64,000 nt of DNA from positions 47,713-111,712 of the forward strand of contig NZ_JACEFT010000016.1 in NCBI RefSeq assembly GCF_013697085.1, read 5' to 3'. Under the pieces are notes generated by a model. It was not told where the DNA came from. It did not search any database and was given only the letters and a program-made list of their open reading frames with translations. This document shows positions 46,465-54,722 of the stretch, piece by piece. The DNA is from Billgrantia kenyensis. GTDB lineage: Bacteria > Pseudomonadota > Gammaproteobacteria > Pseudomonadales > Halomonadaceae. The position numbers and the translations under genes were made by a program. Each line of letters opens with the position of its first letter. Position 1 is the stretch's first letter.

Positions 46465-47451
46465 ATGACAAAACGCATCGTCGCCTACACCCGCCTCAAG
46501 CCGATCCACCTCGACCAGCTTCGCCAACGCTTCCACGTCGATTACTTCGAGGCCTTGAAGAGTACCGACGACCCCGACTTTCGCCAGGCCCTGGGGCAGG
46601 CACACGGCCTGGTCGGCTCCAGCTTCGTCATCGCACCGGAGCTACTCGAGCATGCCCCGCAACTGGAGGCCGTCGCCACCATCTCGGTGGGCTACGACAA
46701 CTACCCCGTCGAGGCGCTGACCCGGCGCGGCATCCTGCTGTGCAACACACCCGACGTGCTCACCGAAACCACCGCCGACACCGGTTTCCTGCTGATCATG
46801 GCGACCGCCAGACGCGCCATCGAACTGGCCGAGCTGGTCAAGCGCGGCGACTGGACGGCCAGTATCGGCGAGCCCCACTTCGGCACCGACGTGCACGGCA
46901 AGACGCTGGGCATGGTCGGCTTCGGACGTATCGGTGCCGGCGTGGCCCGCCGCGGTGCTCTGGGCTTCGGCATGCGGGTGCTCTACGCCTGCTCCTCGCC
47001 CAAGCCCGCGCTGGAGCAGGAGCTGAGCGCCGTGCGCTGCGAGCTGAATGAGCTGCTGAGCCAGGCCGACTTCGTCTGCGTCACCGTGCCGCTGACGGCG
47101 GAGACCACACATCTGATCGGCAGGCACGAGTTCGGGCTGATGAAGCCTTCGGCGATCTTCGTCAACATCGCCCGCGGCAAGGTGGTCGATGAAGCGGCAC
47201 TGATCGCGGCGCTGGAAACGGGCGAGATCCACGCCGCCGGGCTCGACGTCTTCGAGCAGGAGCCGCTCTCGCCGGAGTCGCCGCTGCCGCACATGGCCAA
47301 CGTGGTGGCCCTGCCGCACGTGGGCTCGGCAACCCATGAGACCCGCGACGCCATGGCCCAGCGCGCAGTTGACAACATCACCCTGGCGCTGGAGGGCAAG
47401 CGCCCGCTCAGCCTGGTCAACGAAGCGGCGTGGCGAGGGAAGACGCCATGA
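46465..47451 (+). CDS. D-isomer-specific 2-hydroxyacid dehydrogenase (glyoxylate/2-ketogluconate reductase type)
   Basis: The 328-residue enzyme has the NAD(P)-binding motif GMVGFGRIGAGVARRG (about residues 150-165), and the catalytic Arg, Glu and His in NIARGKVVDEAAL, LDVFEQEPL and LPHVGSATHETRD. The sequence is closest in style to GhrB/TkrA, which reduce glyoxylate, hydroxypyruvate and 2-ketogluconate. It precedes the aldehyde dehydrogenase by 130 nt and probably belongs to the sugar-acid region. Confidence 0.9.
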   Translation: MTKRIVAYTRLKPIHLDQLRQRFHVDYFEALKSTDDPDFRQALGQAHGLVGSSFVIAPELLEHAPQLEAVATISVGYDNYPVEALTRRGILLCNTPDVLTETTADTGFLLIMATARRAIELAELVKRGDWTASIGEPHFGTDVHGKTLGMVGFGRIGAGVARRGALGFGMRVLYACSSPKPALEQELSAVRCELNELLSQADFVCVTVPLTAETTHLIGRHEFGLMKPSAIFVNIARGKVVDEAALIAALETGEIHAAGLDVFEQEPLSPESPLPHMANVVALPHVGSATHETRDAMAQRAVDNITLALEGKRPLSLVNEAAWRGKTP

Positions 47452-47512
47452 ACCGCTGAGCCAGCTCCCGCACCGCGCTGGATCGACGCGACGGCATCGT
47501 CTACGGTAGGCT

Positions 47513-47540
47513 TGTATGACAGGTAGCACGACATACCATG
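47513..47540. promoter_or_regulatory. Candidate GntR operator upstream of the aldehyde dehydrogenase
   Basis: TGTATGACAGGTA is the reverse complement of the motif at 60871 (TACCTGTCATACA) and shares its core with 49402. A second half, GACATACCATG, follows, so GTATG...CATAC form an inverted pair. Confidence 0.5.
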
Positions 47541-47581
47541 TACCACAAGTCGATCCGCTGCATCCCGCGCAAGGAGCTCCC

Positions 47582-49159
47582 ATGACACTGCAAGGCACAT
47601 CCCTGATCGGCTGGGCGACCGTCACCGGCAGCCGCGGCGAGATCCGCGCCATCAACCCTGCGACCGGCGCGCCGCTCGACCCCGTTTATCATGGCGGCAG
47701 TGAAGCCGAGGTGGCGCGCGCGTGCGAACTCGCCGAGACGGCGTTCGGCGTCTATCGCGAGACCACGCTGGAAGCACGCGCCGCCTTTCTCGAAAGCGTG
47801 GCCGATGAGATCGAGGCCATCGGCGATGAGCTGATCGAACGTGCCATGGCCGAGACCGGCCTGCCCCGCGCCCGCCTCGAGGGCGAGCGTGGCCGCACCT
47901 GCGGCCAGCTGCGCCTGTTTGCGTCGGTGGTGCGTGCCGGTGAGTGGCTCGACCTGCGTCTCGACCCGGCGCTGCCGGAGCGCCAGCCGCTGCCCCGCGC
48001 CGACCTGCGCCAGCGCCACATTCCGCTGGGCCCGGTCGCCGTGTTCGGCGCCTCCAACTTCCCGCTGGCTTTTTCCGTGGCCGGTGGCGATACCGCCTCG
48101 GCGCTGGCCGCCGGCTGCCCGGTGATCGTCAAGGCCCACTCCGCCCACCCCGGCACCTCGGAGCTGGTGGGCCGTGCGGTGCAGCGGGCGGTGGAGAAGA
48201 GCCGCCTGCCCGAAGGGGTATTCTCGCTGCTGTTCGGTTCGGGCCGTGAGGTGGGCCAGGCGCTGGTGGCCGACCCGCGCATTCAAGCCGTCGGCTTCAC
48301 CGGCTCCCGCGCCGGCGGTACCGCGCTGATGAGAACCGCCCAGTCCCGCCCCCAGCCGATCCCGGTCTACGCCGAGATGAGCTCGATCAACCCGGTGTTC
48401 CTGCTGCCCGAGGCGCTCCAGGCGCGCGGCGCTCAGCTCGCCGAGGGCTTCGTCGCCTCGCTCAACATGGGCGCCGGGCAGTTCTGCACCAACCCCGGCC
48501 TGGTGATCGGCGTGAAGGGCGCCGAGCTGGCCGCCTTCGTCGAGGCCGCGGGTAGTGCCGTCAAGCAGAGCGCCGGCCAGACCATGCTCACCCCGGGCAT
48601 TCACAGCGCCTACGAGCAGGGCGTGGACCGGCTCGCCTCCAACGGCAAGGTACGCGAAGCGGCCCGCGGCCAGGTCGGCGAGACCGCCCACGCCTGTCAG
48701 GCTGGACTGTTCGTCACCACAGCCCAGGACTTCCTCACCGAGGCCGAGCTGCAGGAAGAGGTATTCGGCGCCACCTCGCTGGTAATCGAGTGCGCCGATG
48801 TCAGCGAGATGCAGCGCGTCGCGGCCCAGTTGGAAGGTCAGCTCACCGCCACCCTGCAGATGGACGACGGCGACCTGGACGCAGCCAAGCAACTGCTGCC
48901 GATCCTCGAACGCAAGGCGGGGCGCATCCTGGCCAACGGCTGGCCCACCGGGGTCGAGGTGTGTCACGCCATGGTTCACGGCGGCCCCTTCCCGGCCACC
49001 TCGGACGCCCGCACCACCTCGGTAGGCAGTGCGGCGATCTTCCGCTTCCTGCGCCCGGTGTGCTACCAGGCGCTGCCGCAGGGGCTCTTGCCCGAGCCGC
49101 TGCGCGACGGCAACCCCTGGGGGGTGACACGCCTGGTCGACGGCAAGCGCGAAGCATAG
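47582..49159 (+). CDS. Aldehyde dehydrogenase, alpha-ketoglutaric semialdehyde type
   Basis: The ATG at 47582 has AAGGAG 7 nt upstream; the longer upstream frame was rejected. The 525-residue NADP-linked-type ALDH has [20 protein letters not shown], the general-base glutamate in [15 protein letters not shown] and the nucleophile cysteine in [14 protein letters not shown]. This subgroup oxidises 2,5-dioxopentanoate (alpha-ketoglutaric semialdehyde) to 2-oxoglutarate in pentonate/hexarate pathways. The FAH-family enzyme at 60947 could supply that substrate. A terminator follows at 49265. Confidence 0.9.
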   Translation: MTLQGTSLIGWATVTGSRGEIRAINPATGAPLDPVYHGGSEAEVARACELAETAFGVYRETTLEARAAFLESVADEIEAIGDELIERAMAETGLPRARLEGERGRTCGQLRLFASVVRAGEWLDLRLDPALPERQPLPRADLRQRHIPLGPVAVFGASNFPLAFSVAGGDTASALAAGCPVIVKAHSAHPGTSELVGRAVQRAVEKSRLPEGVFSLLFGSGREVGQALVADPRIQAVGFTGSRAGGTALMRTAQSRPQPIPVYAEMSSINPVFLLPEALQARGAQLAEGFVASLNMGAGQFCTNPGLVIGVKGAELAAFVEAAGSAVKQSAGQTMLTPGIHSAYEQGVDRLASNGKVREAARGQVGETAHACQAGLFVTTAQDFLTEAELQEEVFGATSLVIECADVSEMQRVAAQLEGQLTATLQMDDGDLDAAKQLLPILERKAGRILANGWPTGVEVCHAMVHGGPFPATSDARTTSVGSAAIFRFLRPVCYQALPQGLLPEPLRDGNPWGVTRLVDGKREA

Positions 49160-49208
49160 GGAACACTGCTTACACGGGCGAATCGCTGCGTTGCGCGGTG
49201 CCGAAGCG

Positions 49209-49240
49209 TCGGATCATCGGATCATCGGATCGTCGGAATC
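49209..49240. repeat. Short tandem repeat, about four 8-bp units
   Basis: TCGGATCA is repeated twice, then TCGGATCG and TCGGAATC. It lies in the 264-nt gap between the ALDH gene and the SDR gene. Confidence 0.6.
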
Positions 49241-49264
49241 CTCACATATTTCTCTGGAACCTTT

Positions 49265-49286
49265 GGCGGCCTTCGGGCCGCCTTTT
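49265..49286 (+). terminator. Terminator after the aldehyde dehydrogenase
   Basis: GGCGGC-CTTCGG-GCCGCC with a UUCG-type loop, followed by TTTT. Confidence 0.85.
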
Positions 49287-49401
49287 CATGTCACTGCTTG
49301 GCATGGCGCTGGCGCCAAACAAGCGCCTCGCCCTGGCCAACCACGTCCGGTTGGCAAGCCGTTTTAACTGCGCCATACTTGACCGAACATCAGGCTAGCA
49401 G

Positions 49402-49414
49402 CCTGTCATACAGG
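49402..49414. promoter_or_regulatory. Candidate GntR operator upstream of the SDR/FAH/UxaA operon
   Basis: CCTGTCATACAGG is an almost perfect palindrome (CCTGT-CAT-ACAGG). It lies 10 nt before the SDR start and overlaps the ribosome-site region, so a bound repressor would block the transcript leader. Confidence 0.55.
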
Positions 49415-49423
49415 TAAAGTACC

Positions 49424-50173
49424 ATGCGACTGCAGCACAAGACCGCGCTGATCACCGCCGCCGGCCAGGGTATCGGTCGTGCCACGGCCCTGCGCTTCGC
49501 CGCCGAGGGCGCTCGGGTCATCGCCACCGACATCGATGCCGACAAGCTGCGCGACCTAGAAGGTACGCCCGGCATCGAGTCGCGCCGCCTGGACGTACTC
49601 GATGCCGAGGCCGTCACGGCCTTGGGCGACGAGTTAACCTCGCTGGACGTGCTCTTCAACTGCGCCGGCTACGTCGCCAGCGGCGCGCTGCTGGAGGTCA
49701 CCGAAGCCGACTGGGAGCGCTCGCTGGCCCTCAACGTCACCGCCATGCTGCGCCTGACCCGCACCCTGCTGCCGACCATGATCGCAAGCGGTGGCGGCAG
49801 CATCATCAACATGGCCTCGGTGGCCTCCAGCCTGACCGGCGTGCCCAGCCGCTGCGCCTATGGCACCACCAAGGCCGCGGTACTTGGCCTGACCAAGTCG
49901 ATCGCCGCCGACTACATCGACCGCGGTATCCGCTGCAACGCCATCTGTCCCGGCACGGTGGACTCCCCTTCCCTGCGCCAACGCATCCGCGAGCAGGCCG
50001 AACGCCAGGGGCGCCCCGAAGCCGAGGTGCACGCCGAGTTTCTCGCCCGCCAACCCTTGGGGCGACTCGGCACGGCCGAGGAGATCGCTGCCCTGGCCAC
50101 CTATCTGGCCGCCGACGAATCGGCCTATACCACCGGCACCGCCCAGGTCATCGACGGCGGCTGGCTCATCTGA
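49424..50173 (+). CDS. SDR-family oxidoreductase, 2-keto-3-deoxy-sugar-acid dehydrogenase type
   Basis: The 249-residue protein has TAAGQGIGRATA (cofactor motif TGxxxGxG type), the NxxG region FNCAGYVASGALLE, and the catalytic Ser and YxxxK in MASVASSLTGVPSRCAYGTTKAAV. The sequence resembles 2-keto-3-deoxy-L-fuconate dehydrogenases and human BDH2. It is 15 nt before an FAH-family hydrolase gene; such SDR-FAH pairs oxidise a 2-keto-3-deoxy acid and then split the diketo product. Substrate is inferred, not proven. Confidence 0.88.
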   Translation: MRLQHKTALITAAGQGIGRATALRFAAEGARVIATDIDADKLRDLEGTPGIESRRLDVLDAEAVTALGDELTSLDVLFNCAGYVASGALLEVTEADWERSLALNVTAMLRLTRTLLPTMIASGGGSIINMASVASSLTGVPSRCAYGTTKAAVLGLTKSIAADYIDRGIRCNAICPGTVDSPSLRQRIREQAERQGRPEAEVHAEFLARQPLGRLGTAEEIAALATYLAADESAYTTGTAQVIDGGWLI

Positions 50174-50188
50174 TCGGAGGAGAACTCG

Positions 50189-51037
50189 ATGAAACTGCTG
50201 CGCTTCGGCCCCCGGGGCCACGAGAAGCCCGGGCTGCTTGATACAGACAGCGTGATCCGCGACCTTTCGGCCCACCTGACCGACCTCGACGGTGCCCATC
50301 TGGGACGCGACACCCTGGCCCGGCTGGCCGAGCTCGACCCCGCCCGGCTGCCAGCGGTGGATGCCGACACCCGTCTCGGGCCCTGTGTGGGCCGCGTCGG
50401 CAAGTTCATCTGCATCGGCCTCAACTACTCCGACCACGCCGCCGAAACCGGCGCCGAGGTGCCGCCGGAGCCGGTGGTCTTCGCCAAGTGGACCAGCGCC
50501 ATCTGCGGCCCCAACGACGACGTCATCATCCCCCGCGACTCGCGCAAGACCGACTGGGAAGTGGAACTCGGCGTGGTGATCGGCAAGAGCGCACGCTACG
50601 TGGACGAGGCCGACGCCATGGAGCACGTGGCGGGTTACTGCGTGGTCAACGACGTCTCCGAGCGGGAGTTCCAGCTCGAACGCAGCGGCACCTGGGACAA
50701 GGGCAAGGGCTGCGACACCTTCGGCCCGCTCGGCCCCTGGCTGGTGACGCCGGACGAAATCCGCGACCCGCATGAGCTCGATCTCTGGCTGGAAGTGGAC
50801 GGCCATCGCTACCAGGACGGCAGCACCCGCACCATGGTTTACCGGATCCCCTTTTTGATCAGCTATCTGAGCCGCTTCATGAGCCTGCAGCCGGGCGACG
50901 TCATCTCAACCGGCACCCCACCCGGCGTCGGCATGGGCCAGACGCCGCCGGTCTATCTGCAGCCCGGCCAGCGGATGCGTCTGGGCATCGAGGGGCTTGG
51001 CGAGCAGCACCAGCACGTGATCGCCGAACCGCAGTGA
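50189..51037 (+). CDS. Fumarylacetoacetate hydrolase-family protein, diketo-deoxy acid hydrolase type
   Basis: The 282-residue enzyme has the FAH metal-binding and catalytic blocks: FICIGLNYSDHAAETGAEVP, TDWEVELGVVIGK with the ligand glutamates, and FSTGTPPGVGMG-like VISTGTPPGVGMG near the C terminus. It is similar to 2,4-diketo-3-deoxy-L-fuconate hydrolase and to proteins labelled ureidoglycolate lyase. In this operon it probably cleaves a 2,4-diketo-3-deoxy acid to pyruvate and a hydroxyacid. It sits between the SDR and the UxaA-type dehydratase. Confidence 0.9.
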   Translation: MKLLRFGPRGHEKPGLLDTDSVIRDLSAHLTDLDGAHLGRDTLARLAELDPARLPAVDADTRLGPCVGRVGKFICIGLNYSDHAAETGAEVPPEPVVFAKWTSAICGPNDDVIIPRDSRKTDWEVELGVVIGKSARYVDEADAMEHVAGYCVVNDVSEREFQLERSGTWDKGKGCDTFGPLGPWLVTPDEIRDPHELDLWLEVDGHRYQDGSTRTMVYRIPFLISYLSRFMSLQPGDVISTGTPPGVGMGQTPPVYLQPGQRMRLGIEGLGEQHQHVIAEPQ

Positions 51038-51074
51038 CCCGCCCTCGTAACGAGCCCCGCAAGGAGCACCGCCC

Positions 51075-52718
51075 ATGACCACCCGGATTCTGGCCAACGA
51101 TCGCGGTCACCTCGACAGCCTGCGCGTTCATCACGCCGACAACGTGCGTGTGGCCCTCAAGGACCTGCCCGCCGGCCACCCCGTGGACGACGGCGACCGG
51201 CACCTGCGCCTGGCGGAAGCCATCCGCCACAAGCACAAGTTCGCCCTGCGCGACCTTGCCGTCGGCGACACGGTGGTCATGTATGGCGTCACCGTGGGCC
51301 GCGCCACCCGTCCCATTCCGGCGGGAGCGGCCATCACCACCGACAACACCGCCCACAGCACCGCCACCAGCGAGCCCCAGGCCCGCCGTGGCCAGTGGCA
51401 GGCGCCGGACGTCACGGCCTTCGCCAGTGCCACCTTCGACGGCTACCATCGTCCGAACGGCCAGGTGGGTACCGCCAACGTCTGGCTGGTGGTTCCGCTG
51501 GTGTTCTGCGAGAACCGCAACATCGAGGTGCTGCGCCAGTGCGTCGCCGACGCCCTGGGCGAGGACCCTTATCGTGACTACAAGCGCATGGCCCGGGAGC
51601 TGCTTCACGGCAGCAGCGGGACGGCGCCGGCCGCACCGAGCGACGAACGCCTCTTCCCCAACGTCGACGGCGTGCGCTTCCTGACCCATACCCTGGGCTG
51701 CGGCGGCACCGACGACGATGCCCTGGCGCTGTGCCGGCTGCTGGCGGGGTATATCTGCCACCCCAACGTGGCCGGCGCCACGGTGCTCAGCCTCGGCTGT
51801 CAGAAGGCGCAGATCGAGATGCTGCAAAACGCCGTGGCCGAGCGCGATCCGCGCGGGCTGCGTCCGGTGCACTACCTGGAACAGCAGGCCAGTGTCAGCG
51901 AGGAAGCGCTGATCCGCGAGGCCCTGACCACCATCTTCGACGGCCTGAGTGAAGCCAACCGCACGCCGCGCACACCGGCCCCGCTCTCGGCGCTGACCCT
52001 CGGCGTGGAGTGCGGCGGCTCCGACGGCTTCTCGGGGCTCTCCGCCAATCCCCTGGTGGGGGCCGTGGTCGACCGCCTGGTGGCGCTGGGTGGCAGCGGT
52101 ATCCTGAGTGAGTTTCCCGAGCTGTGTGGGGTGGAGCACGAGCTGATCGCCCGCTGCCGCGACGATGCCGTGGCCGAGCGCTTCGCCAAGCTGATGGAGG
52201 CGTATCAGCGCCAAGCCGCACGGGTCGGCGCCGATTTCTCGATGAACCCCTCGCCCGGCAACATCCGCGACGGCCTGATCACCGACGCAATGAAATCGGC
52301 CGGAGCCGCCAAGAAGGGCGGCGACAGCCCGGTGGTGGACGTGCTCGACTACACCGAGCCGCACACCCGGGCCGGGCTGAGCCTGCTCTGCACCCCGGGC
52401 AACGACGTGGAGTCGACCACCGCCCTGGCCGGCTCCGGGGCCAACCTGATCCTGTTCACAACCGGACTCGGCACGCCCACCGGCAACCCCGTGACCCCGG
52501 TGCTCAAGATCTCCAGCAACAGCGAACTGGCCGCACGCATGAGCGACGTCATCGACTTCGACGCCGGCCCCATCATCCGCGGCGAGGCCAGCATCGACGA
52601 ACTCGCCGAGCGGCTGCTCAGGCTGTGCCTCGACACCGCTTCGGGACGCTACCTGCCCCGCGCGGTGGAGCTGGCGCAGTATGATTTCATTCCCTGGAAG
52701 CGCGGCGTCTCTTTATAG
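51075..52718 (+). CDS. UxaA-family altronate/galactarate-type dehydratase
   Basis: This 547-residue protein joins an N-terminal SAF domain (about residues 1-95, NVRVALKDLPAGHPV) to the large GD_AH_C catalytic domain with LTHTLGCGGTDDDAL, LSLGCQKAQIEM and GVECGGSDGFSGLSANPL, whose cysteines bind an Fe/metal centre. Family members dehydrate altronate, galactarate or related acids to 2-keto-3-deoxy acids. It is the third gene after the SDR and FAH genes and probably performs the first step of that sequence. The substrate is unknown. Confidence 0.9.
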   Translation: MTTRILANDRGHLDSLRVHHADNVRVALKDLPAGHPVDDGDRHLRLAEAIRHKHKFALRDLAVGDTVVMYGVTVGRATRPIPAGAAITTDNTAHSTATSEPQARRGQWQAPDVTAFASATFDGYHRPNGQVGTANVWLVVPLVFCENRNIEVLRQCVADALGEDPYRDYKRMARELLHGSSGTAPAAPSDERLFPNVDGVRFLTHTLGCGGTDDDALALCRLLAGYICHPNVAGATVLSLGCQKAQIEMLQNAVAERDPRGLRPVHYLEQQASVSEEALIREALTTIFDGLSEANRTPRTPAPLSALTLGVECGGSDGFSGLSANPLVGAVVDRLVALGGSGILSEFPELCGVEHELIARCRDDAVAERFAKLMEAYQRQAARVGADFSMNPSPGNIRDGLITDAMKSAGAAKKGGDSPVVDVLDYTEPHTRAGLSLLCTPGNDVESTTALAGSGANLILFTTGLGTPTGNPVTPVLKISSNSELAARMSDVIDFDAGPIIRGEASIDELAERLLRLCLDTASGRYLPRAVELAQYDFIPWKRGVSL

Positions 52719-52755
52719 TGGTCAACGTGGCTGCGCTCGACGAGGGGCGCCGGGG

Positions 52756-52802
52756 ACAGGTCGAAGAGGAGGTCTTTTGCCATGGCCTCCTCGTAGACCT
52801 GT
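52756..52802. terminator. Two-part hairpin between convergent genes
   Basis: ACAGGTC pairs with GACCTGT and GAGGAGG with CCTCCTC, separated by a 3x3 internal loop (GAA/GTA); the terminal loop holds TCTTTTGCCATGG. There is no T-run. It is placed to end both the UxaA transcript and the GntR transcript. Confidence 0.5.
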
Positions 52803-52838
52803 CGACGGATCAGCGCCGAGTCAACTTGCAACTGATCG

Positions 52839-53555
52839 TTAGTCGGCAAGGCGCTTTTTGAGCTTCATATAGGTCCCATAATGCCGATCGAGGTGGCGCC
52901 GCATGGCCGCCTCGGCGGCATCGGGGTCGCGGGACTCGATGGCCTCGACGATCTCGATGTGGGCTGCCAGCGCGGCCTTGTCCTCGTCCTTCTGCTGCAG
53001 CACCTGGGCGCGGCGGTCGTCGAGCCACTCGGAGAGTGCCACGTGGATGGCGTCGAAGATGGGATTGCGGGCGATACTCGCCAGCACGCCGTGGAAATCG
53101 TTGTCGGAGCGCTTGAAGCGCGCCTCGTCGCCTACGGCCTCGCGGTTGTCCTGCAGCGCCGCGCGCAGGCTCGCCAGATCCTCATCGCTGGCGTGGCTGG
53201 CGGCGTAGCGAGCCAGGGAGATTTCGAACAGGGCCCGCGCCTCCTGGAAGTACTGCTGGCCGTCGGGCTTGGCCAGCAGCTGGCGGGTGACCCCGGAAAG
53301 GCGCGCCATGACCGATTCGGCGGTGGGGCGGATGACCCTGGCCCGGGTGCCGCTGTTGATGGCGATCAGGCCCAGCTGCTGCAGGTGGAAGAGCGCCTCG
53401 CGCACCGCCGGCCGGCCCACGCCGAACTGCTCCATCAGCTCCCGCTCCGAGGGCAACTGGTCGTTCTCGCTCAGTCGACCCTCGAGGATATCCGCCTCGA
53501 GCTGCTCGGCGACCTGCTCCGAGAGCGTCTTGCGCTCAATCCGATATCGGCTCAT
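52839..53555 (-). CDS. GntR-family regulator (FadR/FCD subfamily)
   Basis: The 238-residue protein has an N-terminal winged helix (about residues 10-70, NDQLPSERELMEQFGVGRPAVREALFHL) and an all-helical FCD ligand domain with histidine and aspartate residues that commonly bind a metal and an acid ligand (FKRSDNDFHGVLA, DAAEAAMRRHLDRHYGTY). It is the only dedicated regulator among the sugar-acid genes and probably binds the GTATGACA motifs found upstream of several of them, being released by a pathway acid. Confidence 0.92.
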   Translation of the reverse strand: MSRYRIERKTLSEQVAEQLEADILEGRLSENDQLPSERELMEQFGVGRPAVREALFHLQQLGLIAINSGTRARVIRPTAESVMARLSGVTRQLLAKPDGQQYFQEARALFEISLARYAASHASDEDLASLRAALQDNREAVGDEARFKRSDNDFHGVLASIARNPIFDAIHVALSEWLDDRRAQVLQQKDEDKAALAAHIEIVEAIESRDPDAAEAAMRRHLDRHYGTYMKLKKRLAD

Positions 53556-53620
53556 GGGCTCGGGCTCCTGTCAGTCACGATGATTGCGGCTATCTTACTG
53601 CATCGCCGCGCCAGATGCGC

Positions 53621-54694
53621 TCAGCTCAGCGGTCGCAGCGGCGGCACGTCCAGGCGCTCGGCCAGCTCGGCGTAGGCGGCCTGGTTGGCGCTGTCGAGGG
53701 GAATGCCCCGGGCGTCGCGCTGCGCCTGACAGGCCCACTCCCGCTCACCGGGCACCAGCACCTCGGCCCCGCTGCGCCCCGGCTGTGCGCGCAGATCGTC
53801 CAGATAGCGCCGCAGGCAGGCGGGGAAAGGGTCCCCCGGCGCAAAGGCGTCGGGCCTGAGCGCCATGACGAAATGGGCGATACCGCGCGGCGAGGCCATG
53901 TCGGGTCCGCCCATGGGCAATAGCCGATAGCCGTGCTGCATGCCGGCGAGCATCGAACTGAGCACCTCCACCATGCCGCCGAGGCCGGCGCCCTTGAAGC
54001 CGAACTCGCTGCCGCCCAGGGGCAGCAGTGCCGCCACCTCGCCAGGCGTGCGGGTCACCTGCCCTTCGGTGTCGGCGGCCACCTGGTCGGGCAGCTCGCG
54101 CCCAATGGCCCCGTACTGCTGCACCCGGTTCCAGGGAATGGCGCTGGTCGCCATGTCGAGCAGATAGGGCTGTTCTCCCGCCACCGGCGCGGCAAAGGCG
54201 ATGGGATTGGTGCCGTGGAACGGACGGCTACCCTGATGGAGCAGTACGAAAGGATCGGAGTTGCACGTCACCAGCCCGATCAGTCCGCGCTCCGCCGCCG
54301 CCAGGGCGTAGCAGCCCGCCGCGCCGAAATGAGAGGCGTTGCCCACCGCCACCGCCCCCATGCCGACCTGCTCGGCCATCTCGACGGCATGCTCCATGGC
54401 GCTATAGGCGGCCAAGTGGCCGAGGCCATCGTCGGCATCGAGATAGCCGGTGGCAGGCAGCCGACGTTCGAAGCGCATCCGGGGCGCTCCCTTGAGGCGG
54501 CCGCCCTGCAGCGCCAGCACGTAATGGGGCAGGAGCCGTAGGCCGTGGCTGTCGGTGCCCATCCGCGAGGCGGTGACCAGGGCCCGCGTCGCGGCGCTGC
54601 CCGAGACATCGTCGGCGCCGGCACGCCTCAGCACTGCCTTCATGAAGCGCTCCAGCGCTTCCCGCTCCACTCTGAAGTCCGTTGTCTCACTCAT
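53621..54694 (-). CDS. Ldh2-family (malate/lactate-type) NAD(P)-dependent dehydrogenase
   Basis: The 357-residue protein belongs to the Ldh2/YlbC/DpkA family, which has its own fold rather than a Rossmann domain. Visible blocks are the conserved SRMGTDSHGLRLLPHY near residue 45, GNASHFGAAGCYALAA with the active-site histidine, and DMATSAIPWNRVQQYG. Family members reduce 2-oxo acids or imino acids, or oxidise sugar acids. It is the last gene of the TRAP transporter operon, 28 nt after dctM, so it probably acts on the imported acid or its product. Confidence 0.9.
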   Translation of the reverse strand: MSETTDFRVEREALERFMKAVLRRAGADDVSGSAATRALVTASRMGTDSHGLRLLPHYVLALQGGRLKGAPRMRFERRLPATGYLDADDGLGHLAAYSAMEHAVEMAEQVGMGAVAVGNASHFGAAGCYALAAAERGLIGLVTCNSDPFVLLHQGSRPFHGTNPIAFAAPVAGEQPYLLDMATSAIPWNRVQQYGAIGRELPDQVAADTEGQVTRTPGEVAALLPLGGSEFGFKGAGLGGMVEVLSSMLAGMQHGYRLLPMGGPDMASPRGIAHFVMALRPDAFAPGDPFPACLRRYLDDLRAQPGRSGAEVLVPGEREWACQAQRDARGIPLDSANQAAYAELAERLDVPPLRPLS

Positions 54695-54722
54695 CGTTCC
54701 CTTTCCTTAGTGGATCGTCGTC

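Noticed and set aside
49209..49240. Repeats of TCGGATCA as a CRISPR-like array
   Set aside because: Units are 8 bp and directly adjacent with no spacers; this is a simple tandem repeat.
52649..52849. 66-codon minus-strand frame between the UxaA and GntR genes
   Set aside because: It overlaps the end of both genes, has no ribosome site and is explained by the long hairpin sequence.
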